From positions 18,404-82,403 of the forward strand of contig WHTZ01000025.1 of assembly GCA_009377495.1 (NCBI GenBank): DNA of 64,000 nucleotides, read 5' to 3'. This stretch comes from Luteitalea sp. (GTDB lineage Bacteria; Acidobacteriota; Vicinamibacteria; Vicinamibacterales; Vicinamibacteraceae). Shown here piece after piece: positions 26,094-34,997 of this stretch (positions within the stretch are counted from its first letter, which is position 1; every line of letters begins with the position of its first letter). The notes under the pieces are model-generated. The model searched no databases. It was not told the DNA's origin and was given only the letters and a program-made list of their open reading frames with translations. The translations under genes and the position numbers were made by a program.

Positions 26094-26510
26094 ATGATCA
26101 CACGAAGAGTGCTGCTCGGCAGCGCAACCGGTCTCCTGCTGCCTCTGCCGCCGGTCGTCGCGGCGCAGAGCGCGACGACCGGCCGCAAGGTGGTATTCCA
26201 ACACGATTTGCCGGACGTGGCGATGAAGGGATGGGCCGCGACGGTGGTGGAAGTGACGTACGGCCCCGGCGATAGCTCGCCCGCCCATCGCCATCCGGGC
26301 ATCACGCTGGCGTACGTCCTCGAAGGCGAGATCAGATCAAAGGTCGGCGACGGACCGGAGAAGACCTACACCGCTGGCGAGATGTTCATCGAGACGCCGA
26401 ACGAGCTCCACGCAGTCTCAGGCAACGCGAGCGCGACGAAGCCGGCGAAGCTGCTGGCGGTACTGCTCGCCGAGAAGGGCAAGCCGCTCACCACGCCCGC
26501 CAGCGAGTAG
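26094..26510 (+). CDS. Exported cupin-domain protein
   Basis: About 138 residues from the ATG at 26094, preceded by AAAGGAGG. A signal peptide (ITRRVLLGSATGLLLPLPPVVAAQ) leads into one cupin barrel. Its first motif supplies metal ligands in PAHRHPGITLAYVLEGE and the second in ETPNELHAVSG. Small exported cupins of this kind are often linked to oxidative or quorum-type metabolism without a known reaction. It stands 54 bases ahead of the SDR gene and may share its transcript. Confidence 0.85.
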   Translation: MITRRVLLGSATGLLLPLPPVVAAQSATTGRKVVFQHDLPDVAMKGWAATVVEVTYGPGDSSPAHRHPGITLAYVLEGEIRSKVGDGPEKTYTAGEMFIETPNELHAVSGNASATKPAKLLAVLLAEKGKPLTTPASE

Positions 26511-26563
26511 TGGCGAGCAGGATCCCATATCATTCGCCTGGGATCCACGATTGAAGGCACAGC

Positions 26564-27376
26564 ATGACGGATCGCAGAGCACTCGTTACCGGCGCGACGA
26601 ACGGCGTCGGGCGCGTCGTCGCCAAACGCTTGGGCCGCGAGGGGTGGCTCGTCCTCGTGCATGGTCGTGATCAGGTGCGCGGCGCGCAAGTCCTGAGCGA
26701 TATTGAAGCGGACGGCGGACGGGCGCGCTTCTACAGAGCCGATTTGTCCTCGATGGGCGGCGTGCGTGCCCTGGCCGCGACCCTCGCACAGGATCACCCG
26801 CGGCTTCACCTCTTGATCAACAATGCCGGCATCGGATTCGGCTCACCAGGCGCGGACCGCCAGGAGAGCCGGGACCGATTCGAGCTGCGATTCGCGGTGA
26901 ACTATCTCGCACCCTTCCTGCTGACGCGTCTGCTCCTGCCGAACGTGCTCGCGGCAGCGCCGGCACGCATCGTCAATGTCGCATCAATCGGCCAGCGCGA
27001 CATCGACTTCAACGATTTGCAGATGGATCGGCGGTATTCCGGAATCGACGCCTATCGCCAGGCGAAGCTCGCCTTGATCATGTTCACGTTCGATCTCGCC
27101 GAGGAGATCGAGGATCGAGGTGTCACCGTCAACGCGCTGCATCCGGCGACGTTCATGGACACATTCATGGTGCGCGAAGCCGGTGGCGCGCCGATGAGCA
27201 CAGTGGACGACGGCGCGGACGCGATCATGAATCTCGCTGTGTCGGAAGAAACGCGCGGACGCACTGGAGGGTACTACGACGGGCTGCGCCCCACGCCCGC
27301 GCGGGCGCAGGCCTATGACGAAACGGTGCGCGAACGACTGCGCCAGGTCAGCTTCGAGCTGACTGGCGCTCCGTGA
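26564..27376 (+). CDS. Short-chain dehydrogenase/reductase
   Basis: 270 residues. The cofactor loop TGATNGVG (9-16), the NNAG stretch (86-89) and the catalytic Ser141, Tyr164 and Lys168 (VASIGQ; YRQAK) are all present, so it should be an active NAD(P)H-dependent oxidoreductase. It resembles the retinol-dehydrogenase-like branch of the family. No signal peptide. The substrate is not predictable. Confidence 0.93.
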   Translation: MTDRRALVTGATNGVGRVVAKRLGREGWLVLVHGRDQVRGAQVLSDIEADGGRARFYRADLSSMGGVRALAATLAQDHPRLHLLINNAGIGFGSPGADRQESRDRFELRFAVNYLAPFLLTRLLLPNVLAAAPARIVNVASIGQRDIDFNDLQMDRRYSGIDAYRQAKLALIMFTFDLAEEIEDRGVTVNALHPATFMDTFMVREAGGAPMSTVDDGADAIMNLAVSEETRGRTGGYYDGLRPTPARAQAYDETVRERLRQVSFELTGAP

Positions 27377-27425
27377 TCCCGCTCGACGTACTGAGCACGC
27401 GGAATTTTTCCCGGCACAGCCGTAC

Positions 27426-28745
27426 CTACCGAAACGGCGGTGGATCGAATACGGTCATGATCTCTCGCACCATCTCTTCCCGCGAGGCAAACCGAGTCTC
27501 GTCGTAGCATCCGAGTGGGTTCTCTGGAGCATTCACCAAGCACCGATTGCAATACGTGCACGGCACCGGCGGTCGCTCCAACCCGTTCTTGAAGAGCTCG
27601 ACGAGGTTGTTGTTTGCCAGGAGCGGCCTCGCGATGCTGACGGCATCGCACGCGCCGCTCGTGAGCGCCGCTCGGATCGCGGGCGCGTCCTGAAAGCCGC
27701 CCGTGCAGAAGACAGGGATACGGACGACTTCCTTGATGGCGCGCGCGTCCGGGAGAGTGAGGCCCTGAATCTTGTCACGGTCGCCGCGCGCGTGCTCCCA
27801 GCGCTGCTGGAAGACGGCACCGGTCAGGCGTCCGCGAAGCAGCAGGTAGTTGCGCAGCGCGAGCATGCCGCTCGAGATCAGCGTGTCGTAGGTCTTGACC
27901 AGCTCGTCCAACGGGAAATCTCCCGCGGGATTGCGTGGGTGCGGGAAGAAGCTTCCGGTCGACACATGAATGGCATCGACTCCCGCCGCCTCGAGCCACT
28001 GGCAAATCTGCTTCGACTCGGCGATGGTGTTGCCCCGCTTCTCCGTCTTGATGAGCGCGTCGTTGTACTCCGTGGCGCTGATCTTGACTTGCAGGTGAAA
28101 ATCGGCGCCCACTTCCGCCCGAATCGCTCGCACGACGTCGAGCAGAAAGCGCGCCCGGTTCTCCAATGATCCGCCGTACTCGTCCTCCCGATCGTTGATC
28201 GCCGAGCTCAGGAACTGGGTGAACAGATACCCATTGGCTGCATGCAGCTCGACGCCGTCGAGTCGCGCCTCCCGGGCCCGACGGGCGCCATCTGCGAACG
28301 CCTGCACGGCCTCGCGAATCTGATCGAGCGACATCCGCTCGCACTCGAATCCGTGCAGCGGTTCTGGCGTAGCCGTCGAGCTCAGCCCCTTCGCGAACTC
28401 GATTCCCGGCACGTCCCGCTGCCGGCCGGCGTGGCTCAACTGCAAGATGAACCTGCAGTCGTGCGCCTGCACCTGCCGGCCCAGCTCCCGCCAGAATGGG
28501 ACCCGATCGTCGCTGCTAATCGTGGCGTAGTTGGGAACAATCCGCCCCCGGATGGTCACCGGCACGAACGAGGAGATGATCGCGCCCACCCCGCCCCGCG
28601 CGAACTTCAGCTCCCAATTGATCCGTGTCTGGGTACCGGTCCCATCGTAGTTGTCGAACCGACCGCAGACATTCGACCGCAAGATGCGGTTCTTCAGCGT
28701 CAAATGCCGGATCGTCAATGGCTCGAAGATCGGATCGTTTGGCAC
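27426..28745 (-). CDS. NADH:flavin oxidoreductase (old yellow enzyme / dienoyl-CoA reductase type)
   Basis: About 439 residues if started at the GTG at 28745 (VPNDPIFEPLTIRHLTLKNR). A start at 28880 is possible in frame but would leave only 14 bases to the divergent sulfatase and adds no family sequence. FMN-barrel blocks are clear: HAGRQRDVPG, DGVELHAANGYLFTQFLSS, GGSLENRARFLLDVV and FCTGGFQDAPAI. A cysteine cluster (CTYCNRCLVNAPENPLGC) lies near the C-terminus, as in 2,4-dienoyl-CoA reductase-like members that bind an iron-sulfur cluster. The additional FAD/NAD domain of FadH is absent. It should reduce an activated C=C bond in the cytoplasm. Confidence 0.87.
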   Translation of the reverse strand: MPNDPIFEPLTIRHLTLKNRILRSNVCGRFDNYDGTGTQTRINWELKFARGGVGAIISSFVPVTIRGRIVPNYATISSDDRVPFWRELGRQVQAHDCRFILQLSHAGRQRDVPGIEFAKGLSSTATPEPLHGFECERMSLDQIREAVQAFADGARRAREARLDGVELHAANGYLFTQFLSSAINDREDEYGGSLENRARFLLDVVRAIRAEVGADFHLQVKISATEYNDALIKTEKRGNTIAESKQICQWLEAAGVDAIHVSTGSFFPHPRNPAGDFPLDELVKTYDTLISSGMLALRNYLLLRGRLTGAVFQQRWEHARGDRDKIQGLTLPDARAIKEVVRIPVFCTGGFQDAPAIRAALTSGACDAVSIARPLLANNNLVELFKNGLERPPVPCTYCNRCLVNAPENPLGCYDETRFASREEMVREIMTVFDPPPFR

Positions 28746-28894
28746 GGCTAGAAGGGAAAACGTTTCGAGGCGGCCAAACGAACGTTCGTCGGGCACGGCA
28801 CCGCTCTTCTTGACACAGGCACCAGACTTCCAGGATTGTTCAGGAGAATCTGTACCGACCACGAGACGAGCCATATTCACTTTGGGCCAATCTT

Positions 28895-30397
28895 ATGCGT
28901 TACCGAGCATTTCGTACGGGTGTTGTGTTAGCCGCCGTGGTGACTCTTTTCTCTGACAGCGGAAGAACTCAGGGGAGCACCGGTGACGCGAGAGCTGTCG
29001 CTCCGAATATTCTGTGGCTGATCGCTGAAGACATGGGCCCTGAACTGGGAATCTATGGAACGCCCGCGGTCCACACACCACACCTGGACGCTCTGGCCTC
29101 CCGCGGCATGCTCTTCACGCACGCCTTCACCACCAGTCCTGTGTGCTCCCCAAGCCGATCCGCCTTCATGACGGGCATGTATCAGTTCACCATCGGCGCA
29201 CACCATCACCGCTCCCATCGCCCTGACGATCCCTCCCCGTATCCGTTTCCCCTACCCGCCGGCGTCCGCCTGGTCACGGACTGGCTCCGACATGCCGGAT
29301 ACTTTGCGGCCAATGTGCAAGAGATGCCCGACGGGATCGACTTCCAGGGAACGGGAAAGACCGACTGGAACTTCAGCTACGATGGCGAGCCGTTCGACTC
29401 TGACCGCTGGACAGATTTGAAGGGCAACCAGCCGTTCTATGCTCAAATCAACTTTCCGGAAAGCCATCGCGGGGCGGCGTGGGATACCGCTCATGAGCGG
29501 ATCGCCAAGCCTGCGGATCCCGCCCGGGTGCAGATTCCTCCCTACTATCCCGACGACCCTCTCGTGCGGCAAGACTGGGCGCAATATCTGAACGCCGTCA
29601 TGGCCCTGGATCAGAAAATCGGTGTGGTGCTCGACCTCCTGGAACGGGACGGCTTGGCAGATAACACCGTGGTCGTCTTCATGGGTGATCACGGCCGGGC
29701 GATGGTCCGGGGAAAGCAGTGGCCTTACGACAGCGGCCTGCACGTTCCGCTCATCCTCTATTGGCCTGCCGCCCTGCCGGCGCCGTCCCAGTACCAGGCC
29801 GGTAGCGTCAGTCACACGCTGACGAGCAGCCTGGATATCACGGCCACGACCCTGGCGATTGCGGGGGTCCAGACGCCGGAGAAGATGCAGGGACGAGTTC
29901 TTGTCGGAGCAGACCGAGACCCTCCGCGGCGCTACGTGTTCGGCGGTCGTGATCGTGGAGACGAGACCGTCGACCGCATCCGCACCGTTCGCTCCAACCG
30001 CTACCGCTATATCCGCAATTTCATGCCAGAACGTCCGTTTCTCCAGACGAACCGCTACAAGCTGGCGAACTATGAAACGATTTGGCTGATGAAGAAGCTC
30101 CACAACGAAGGCAGCCTGACCCCTGCGCAGGAACGCTTACTGGCCACCGACAGACCTGCCGAAGAGTTGTATGACCTGCGCAGCGACCCGTATGAGATCA
30201 ACGATCTGGCCACGTCTCCTGCTCACCAGGAGATCCTTCGCCAACTGCGCCTCGTGCTCGAGGAGTGGCTCCAGCGCATCGACGACCAGGGCCGCTTCCC
30301 GGAAGATCCCAGCGTGGCGGAGTACTACGATGAAAGGGCGAAAAAGAACCACGGCGAGCGTATCCAGACCCTTCAGGAGAAGTGGCGCGTTCAGTGA
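28895..30397 (+). CDS. Sulfatase (formylglycine-dependent), exported
   Basis: 500 residues. A signal peptide (VVLAAVVTLFS) precedes the alkaline-phosphatase-like fold. The maturation motif is CSPSR with Cys84 to be converted to formylglycine. Metal ligands follow in NILWLIAEDMGPELG and FMGDHGRAMVRGKQWPYD. The C-terminal YDLRSDPYEINDLA is the usual end block. It is a cysteine-type (type I) sulfatase acting on sulfated carbohydrate or other esters outside the cytoplasm. No formylglycine-generating enzyme is in the window. Divergent from the old-yellow-enzyme gene. Confidence 0.93.
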   Translation: MRYRAFRTGVVLAAVVTLFSDSGRTQGSTGDARAVAPNILWLIAEDMGPELGIYGTPAVHTPHLDALASRGMLFTHAFTTSPVCSPSRSAFMTGMYQFTIGAHHHRSHRPDDPSPYPFPLPAGVRLVTDWLRHAGYFAANVQEMPDGIDFQGTGKTDWNFSYDGEPFDSDRWTDLKGNQPFYAQINFPESHRGAAWDTAHERIAKPADPARVQIPPYYPDDPLVRQDWAQYLNAVMALDQKIGVVLDLLERDGLADNTVVVFMGDHGRAMVRGKQWPYDSGLHVPLILYWPAALPAPSQYQAGSVSHTLTSSLDITATTLAIAGVQTPEKMQGRVLVGADRDPPRRYVFGGRDRGDETVDRIRTVRSNRYRYIRNFMPERPFLQTNRYKLANYETIWLMKKLHNEGSLTPAQERLLATDRPAEELYDLRSDPYEINDLATSPAHQEILRQLRLVLEEWLQRIDDQGRFPEDPSVAEYYDERAKKNHGERIQTLQEKWRVQ

Positions 30398-30588
30398 CCA
30401 GCAAGGTCCCGCGATACGAGCTGGTGCGGTTCCGTTCGACTGTCAAGGAGGCTCGAATCCGGTCCTGAGACAGCGCTCAAATCTGACCTGTTCGGTCCTG
30501 GGACCATGCGTGCCGACTGCGAACACCGGATCGCGGCAGCTCTGGGCACGCCGTTGCCGCTTGCCTTGAAAAACGCCGGGCAGAGCTC

Positions 30589-31158
30589 GTGCCCTACTAT
30601 CCGCTCCTCATGAGCTTCCTGCCCTTGGTCGCGGCGGGGATCACTGGGACGGTGGTGGGATTCCTGCTCCTCGACCAGCGCGACGACCAGACGATGACGG
30701 CCCTGTTGGTCACGCCGCTGAGCCTGGGCGATTACCTGCGGTATCGCCTGAGCGGCCTCATGATCCTGAGCGCCGCGGTCGGCGCGGTCATGGTGCCGCT
30801 GGCGGGGTTGACCGAGACGACGCCGCTGCAGGTCGTGGCGACCGCGGTTACAGCGGCACCGCTGGCGCCGATTTACGCACTGTTCCTCGGCACGTTCGCG
30901 GCGAACAAGGTGCAAGGATTCGCGCTGGCCAAGGCGGTGGGCGTCGTGTTGTGGCCGTGCGTCGTGTCGTATTTCGTGACGGGTCCGTGGCAGAGCGCAT
31001 TCGGGCTCGTGCCGCACTACTGGCCGCTCAAGGTCTTCTGGCTGTTCGACGAGGGGGCGGTTGGGCACGCGCTGACTCACGCGCTGATCGGGGTGGGCTG
31101 GCAGGCGGCGTTGCTGATGCTGCTCGTACGGCGCTTCTCGCACGTCGTGAGGCGGTAG
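30589..31158 (+). pseudogene. ABC-2 type permease (fluoroquinolone-export-like), N-terminally truncated
   Basis: About 189 residues with six hydrophobic segments. The conserved part of the fluoroquinolone-export permease group is recognisable in LLLDQRDDQTMTALLVTPLS and in VPHYWPLKVFWL. Family members have about 240 residues and one more N-terminal segment; here the match starts abruptly at a GTG behind 190 bases of unrecognised sequence. No ATPase partner is nearby. I think it is a 5'-deleted remnant, although a functional short form cannot be excluded. Confidence 0.6.
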
Positions 31159-31230
31159 CGCTGAACGTCGCGCGCGCAAGACGCGTGCCGGACTCGTGCC
31201 GGCGCTATGGGAGACTTCGTCTGACGCTGC

Positions 31231-31281
31231 TCTCGAAATCAAGAGAAGAATAGGTGGCGTTCCTCTAGAAGTCAAGAGAAA
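31231..31281. repeat. 18-bp imperfect direct repeat, 33-bp period, upstream of the winged-helix gene
   Basis: TCTCGAAATCAAGAGAAG (31231-31248) recurs as TCTAGAAGTCAAGAGAAA (31264-31281) with three mismatches. The start-to-start distance of 33 bases is three helical turns, placing both on the same face of DNA. The winged-helix protein encoded 88 bases downstream is of the type that binds direct repeats, so this is a candidate autoregulatory site. Confidence 0.55.
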
Positions 31282-31368
31282 GACATCGGGGCACACGCGC
31301 TGGCGTCGTGGGTTCGTCTCCTTCGCCGAGCTGGGTTACGATGGCCGTGACATCGGCTTTGTAAGGCT

Positions 31369-32730
31369 GTGCCCCGCTATCGTTTCAGCGAATTCATCCT
31401 GTCGCCGCGGCGCCGCATGCTCGTCCGCAACGGGCGCCAGCAGCCGCTCATTCCCCGTTATTTCGATCTGCTCGTGTTCCTCATCGAGCGGCGCGGTGAG
31501 GCGGTGCATCGCCGCGACATCTTCGATCGTATCTGGAGCGATGTCGTCGTCTCCGACAGCGCTCTCAGCCAGGCCATCCGCACGATCCGTCGGGTGCTCG
31601 GTGACGACTCGCGCGAACCGCGATTCGTTCGCACGGTTTCCCGCCACGGATACCGTTTCGTCTTCGCAGACGTTGTCGAAGAAGAGGACGAAGATGACTG
31701 GCAGGTCGCCGAAGAGACGCTTGCCGATCACGGGGCGTCACCTGAGGCTGCCCTCGAGCCCTACGAGGCTCTCCTGCAACGCGTGACCCGCCTAGCGGCC
31801 AGCGCGACCGAGGAAGAAGAACAGCGCGAGGCGGCCGAGTTGCTGCACGCGCTTGGCACATCCGAGGCGTTGCGACGTCTTGGCACTCGCCCTCGTCACG
31901 CGTTCGCGCGAGCGCTCTTGCGGGATACCCGTTGGGACGCCGCGGAGGCGGGTGCGGTGCCGATTCTCGGGGAGCCCGCACCTCTCGCCACGGCGCGCGA
32001 GCTGGTGAGTCTCAGGCTGCGCCGAGCGGCCGCAGTTGCCGCGGCACGATGGGCCGGCGCGTCGATTGGTGGCGGCCTCGCGGGCCTCCTCGGCGGCGCT
32101 GCGGGAGGGCTGATCCTCACAGTCGCACCAAACAGCGTTGCCTCCTTTGCCGTTATCCCCGTGCTGGCCGTTATCGGCGCATGCTGCGGCGCCGCAGGGG
32201 GCGCTGCCGTCGGCGCGGGGCTGTCAGTGGCTGAGTCGATTATGCGATCTCGGCGCGCCATCGCGTTGTTCTGTGGCGCGGCCCTGGGCGGCGGCCTTGC
32301 CGGCTCCGCTGTGCAGTGGCTCAGCCGGTGGAGCCTGGCGGCGCTCGTGGGGGTGAACGTCGACACCGGTGGCGGCCTCGAAGGGCTCGCGATTGGTGGC
32401 GCTGCGGGGCTGGGTTACAGCGTGGCAACCTCGCACTCCGAAGGCGGGCTGGCCGCGCCGCGCGGTCGCCGGCGACTCGTTGTCACAGGCGTAACCGCCG
32501 CCGCCTGCGGGCTGGCAGCGCTGGCCCTGGCGCTCGCGGGGCGGCCTCTCGTTGGAGGCACGATTCACTTCATCGCTCAGACATCGGTGGGATCGCAGGC
32601 GGCCTTGACGCCCCTCGGGCGGCTCATTGGCGAGCCCGACTTTGGTCCCCTGACCGCCGCCCTGATTGCGACGAGCGAGGGAGCGCTGTTCGGCCTCGGC
32701 CTGGCCCTCGGCCTGACCCGCCGGCCATAG
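31369..32730 (+). CDS. OmpR/PhoB-type winged-helix protein with glycine-rich membrane domain
   Basis: 453 residues from a GTG. Residues 1-100 form a CadC-like winged helix (RYFDLLVFLIERRGEAVHRR, then SQAIRTIRRVLGDD and TVSRHGYRFVF). An acidic linker (EEEDEDDW) and a charged helical part (to about 215) follow. The C-terminal half is a run of glycine- and alanine-rich membrane segments with GxxxG-type packing, such as GASIGGGLAGLLGGAAGG and GAALGGGLAGSAVQWL. CadC-like regulators normally have one span and a periplasmic sensor; here the membrane part itself would be the sensor. It lies just upstream of the yjbQ/radical-SAM pair and may control it. Confidence 0.8.
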   Translation: MPRYRFSEFILSPRRRMLVRNGRQQPLIPRYFDLLVFLIERRGEAVHRRDIFDRIWSDVVVSDSALSQAIRTIRRVLGDDSREPRFVRTVSRHGYRFVFADVVEEEDEDDWQVAEETLADHGASPEAALEPYEALLQRVTRLAASATEEEEQREAAELLHALGTSEALRRLGTRPRHAFARALLRDTRWDAAEAGAVPILGEPAPLATARELVSLRLRRAAAVAAARWAGASIGGGLAGLLGGAAGGLILTVAPNSVASFAVIPVLAVIGACCGAAGGAAVGAGLSVAESIMRSRRAIALFCGAALGGGLAGSAVQWLSRWSLAALVGVNVDTGGGLEGLAIGGAAGLGYSVATSHSEGGLAAPRGRRRLVVTGVTAAACGLAALALALAGRPLVGGTIHFIAQTSVGSQAALTPLGRLIGEPDFGPLTAALIATSEGALFGLGLALGLTRRP

Positions 32731-32846
32731 ATGCATCCGGTCGGAAGTCATTCCGCCCGGAATCTCACCAACATCTCACCGAATGCTCACGAATCCATGA
32801 AGACTTCCGTCCGCCGACCACCGATGCTTCCGCGCGGAGGACATCG

Positions 32847-33356
32847 ATGGAAACGCTCACGCCCCTGGCACGCCGAAGCGCGACAGCGCGAAGGCGGCCC
32901 GCTTCGACCTGCCGTCACGCCAGCATCCAGATCACGACCCGACATCCGACCGAGTTCATCGACCTGACCGACCAACTCGAAAGGCTTGTCGCCGACGCGC
33001 GCCTTCGCGTCGGCATCCTCAACGTCCAGACGCTTCACACGACTACGGCCGTTGTCGTCAACGAGCATGAGCCGCTGCTGCTGACCGACTTCCAGAACAT
33101 TCTCGAAGCTGCTGCGCCAGGCGATGGCCGATACCAGCACGATGACACGACCGCGCGCACCGAGAACGTGACCGGCGCAGAGCGGCCCAACGGTCATGCC
33201 CACTGCCGTGCCCTGCTACTGCCATCCTCGGCCTGCCTCAACGTGACGAGGGGCCGGCTGCTGCTCGGACGATGGCAGCGTGTATTCCTCGTTGAGCTGG
33301 ACGGTCCGCGCGAGCGGGACATCTCGGTGCTCGTTTTCGGGGAGACCGCGCAATGA
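32847..33356 (+). CDS. yjbQ: YjbQ-family protein (UPF0047, secondary thiamine-phosphate synthase)
   Basis: 169 residues, start chosen at 32847 with GCGGAGGA upstream. Family blocks are HPTEFIDLTDQLERLV, LHTTTAVVVNEHEPLLLTDF and PNGHAHCRALLLPSS, and the histidine/glutamate/aspartate metal-site positions are retained. E. coli YjbQ has weak thiamine-phosphate synthase activity; the physiological role is uncertain. The first ~25 residues are Arg-rich and not part of the fold, so the true start could be slightly lower. It overlaps the radical SAM gene by four bases (ATGA). Confidence 0.87.
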   Translation: METLTPLARRSATARRRPASTCRHASIQITTRHPTEFIDLTDQLERLVADARLRVGILNVQTLHTTTAVVVNEHEPLLLTDFQNILEAAAPGDGRYQHDDTTARTENVTGAERPNGHAHCRALLLPSSACLNVTRGRLLLGRWQRVFLVELDGPRERDISVLVFGETAQ

Positions 33357-34765
33357 AGGTCAAGATGATCCTGCCAGCTCTGACCGAGGCGACGAGCCCC
33401 TTCTGGCGCCCCATCAAGTACTCGCTGTTCCCGCCGCTCGGCCTTGCAACGCTGGCTGCGTATCTGGGAGATGACAGCGACGTGGAGATTCAAGACGAGC
33501 ACGTGGAGGCTCTCGACCTGAACGACACGCCCGACCTCGTCGTCATTCAGGTCTACATCACTTCCGCGCACCGTGCATATCAGATCGCGGACCACTACCG
33601 CGGCCGGGGTGCGTACGTGGCACTTGGCGGACTGCACGTGACGTCGTTGCCGGAAGAGGCCGCCTCGCACGCGGACACGATCTTTCTGGGTCCCGGCGAG
33701 GACACATGGCCGCAGTTCTTGACTGATTTCAGTCGCGGCTGCCCGAAGGGCGTGTATCGATCAACGCTCCGGACACTCGCCGGCCTTCCGCCGATTCGGC
33801 GCGATCTGATCAAGCGGCGGCTCTATCTCGTTCCGAACTCCATCGTCGTCTCGCGCGGCTGCCCACACGTGTGCGACTTCTGTTACAAGGAGGCGTTCTT
33901 TGAAGGCGGACGCTCTTTCTATACCCAGACCGTCGATGCGGCGCTGGCCGAGATCGAGCGCTTGCCCGGCCGTCACCTGTACTTCCTCGATGATCACCTG
34001 TTCGGGAATCGCCGCTTCGCCTCGGCGCTGTTCACTGGTATGCAGGGCATGGGACGCCTCTGGCAAGCCGCTGGGACGGTGAATGCGGTGCTCGCGCCTG
34101 GTCTGCTCGCGCGCGCCGTGGATGCGGGCCTCCGAAGCCTCTTCGTCGGATTCGAGACGCTCAACCCGGCGAACCTCGCCGAGCAGCGGAAGTATCAGAA
34201 CATGCGCCGCGACTACGCCGCGGCAATTCGGCGCCTGCACGACCTTGGGGTGATGATCAACGGCAGCTTCGTCTTCGGGATGGACGGCGACGACAGCTCG
34301 GTGTTCGAGCGCACCGTTGAGTGGGCGATCGAGCAGGGCATCGAGACGGCCACGTTTCACATCCTCACGCCGTACCCGGGCACGGCGCTCTATCGCCGCA
34401 TCTCGGATCAAGGCCGCCTCACGGTTCACGACTGGGATCTCTACGACACCCGCCACGCGGTGTTCCGCCCGGCGCGCATGTCCGCCGCACAGCTCGAGTG
34501 CGGGTACCGCTGGGCCTACCGCGAGTTCTACCGGTGGAGATCGATCGTCCGCGGCGCCTCGGCGCACGGGGATCTCACGGCCGGCCTGCGACATCTGGCA
34601 TACTCGGCGGGGTGGAAGAAGTTCGAGCCGCTCTGGGACTTCATCATTCGAGCCAAGCGCGCGGGGACGATGCTGCCGGTGCTCGAGACGATCCTCAGTG
34701 AGTTTGGCAGACGTTCACCATCTCGCGTCGATCTCATTCCTGCCGCGACGCGCGGATGTGATTGA
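33353..34765 (+). CDS. B12-binding-domain radical SAM protein
   Basis: 470 residues. The N-terminal third is a cobalamin-binding Rossmann domain (PPLGLATLAAYLGD, then VALGGLHVTSLPEEA). The radical SAM barrel has the cluster motif CPHVCDFC (CX3CX2C) in VVSRGCPHVCDFCYKE, and later GFETLNPANLAEQ and LTPYPGTALYRRI. Members methylate unreactive carbons or close rings, for example in hopanoid or (bacterio)chlorophyll synthesis. The target here is unknown. It is coupled to yjbQ. The last ten residues (LIPAATRGCD) are encoded by DNA that on the other strand is the tail of a permease remnant, so the natural C-terminus appears replaced. Confidence 0.88.
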   Translation: MKVKMILPALTEATSPFWRPIKYSLFPPLGLATLAAYLGDDSDVEIQDEHVEALDLNDTPDLVVIQVYITSAHRAYQIADHYRGRGAYVALGGLHVTSLPEEAASHADTIFLGPGEDTWPQFLTDFSRGCPKGVYRSTLRTLAGLPPIRRDLIKRRLYLVPNSIVVSRGCPHVCDFCYKEAFFEGGRSFYTQTVDAALAEIERLPGRHLYFLDDHLFGNRRFASALFTGMQGMGRLWQAAGTVNAVLAPGLLARAVDAGLRSLFVGFETLNPANLAEQRKYQNMRRDYAAAIRRLHDLGVMINGSFVFGMDGDDSSVFERTVEWAIEQGIETATFHILTPYPGTALYRRISDQGRLTVHDWDLYDTRHAVFRPARMSAAQLECGYRWAYREFYRWRSIVRGASAHGDLTAGLRHLAYSAGWKKFEPLWDFIIRAKRAGTMLPVLETILSEFGRRSPSRVDLIPAATRGCD

Positions 34766-34826
34766 TGCCCGCGGCGCGCATCGCCGGGATCAGACCGGCT
34801 GCAGCGGCGACGACGGTCAGCCCTAG
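34734..34826 (-). pseudogene. ADOP permease C-terminal remnant
   Basis: The minus strand reads LGLTVVAAAAGLIPAMRAAG, then INHIRASRQE and a stop. This is the tail of the permease family (compare GLTIVAAAAGLIPAMRAARI in the full gene ending at 45874). Forty bases (34771-34810) are identical to two other places in the window. The remnant overlaps the 3' end of the radical SAM gene on the opposite strand. Confidence 0.75.
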
Positions 34827-34854
34827 GACATGCAAACCGGGCAACGAACTCGTG

Positions 34855-34889
34855 CACGTGGGTAAAATGCGCGCTATTTTACCCACGTG
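34855..34889. promoter_or_regulatory. Perfect 14-bp inverted repeat before an AAA_14 ATPase remnant
   Basis: CACGTGGGTAAAAT and its exact complement ATTTTACCCACGTG flank a 7-base centre (GCGCGCT). The right arm ends on the putative GTG start of the ATPase fragment at 34887. This is too long to be chance in a high-GC sequence and is probably the operator/promoter region of that gene, kept after most of the gene was lost. Confidence 0.65.
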
Positions 34890-34997
34890 TATGAAAGAGC
34901 GCTCACCGAGCGGCTGAAGCGTAACCAACGACACGTCCTGCTGCTGGGTCCGCGCCAGGTCGGCAAGTCGACGCTGCGATCCCGAGCGCGAGGGTGA
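34887..34997 (+). pseudogene. N-terminal stub of an AAA_14/DUF4143 ATPase
   Basis: 36 codons reading VYERALTERLKRNQRHVLLL and GPRQVGKSTL, ending at TGA soon after. GPRQVGKST is the Walker A loop of the AAA_14 ATPases, at its normal distance from the N-terminus (proteins of about 400 residues). The rest is deleted. The intervening position between two ends of a permease remnant suggests the ATPase gene was inserted there first. Confidence 0.7.

Noticed and set aside
30398..30588. A hidden gene or mobile end between the sulfatase and the ABC-2 permease
   Set aside because: No frame gave a recognisable start of the permease or a transposase motif. The upstream frame stays open but without similarity.
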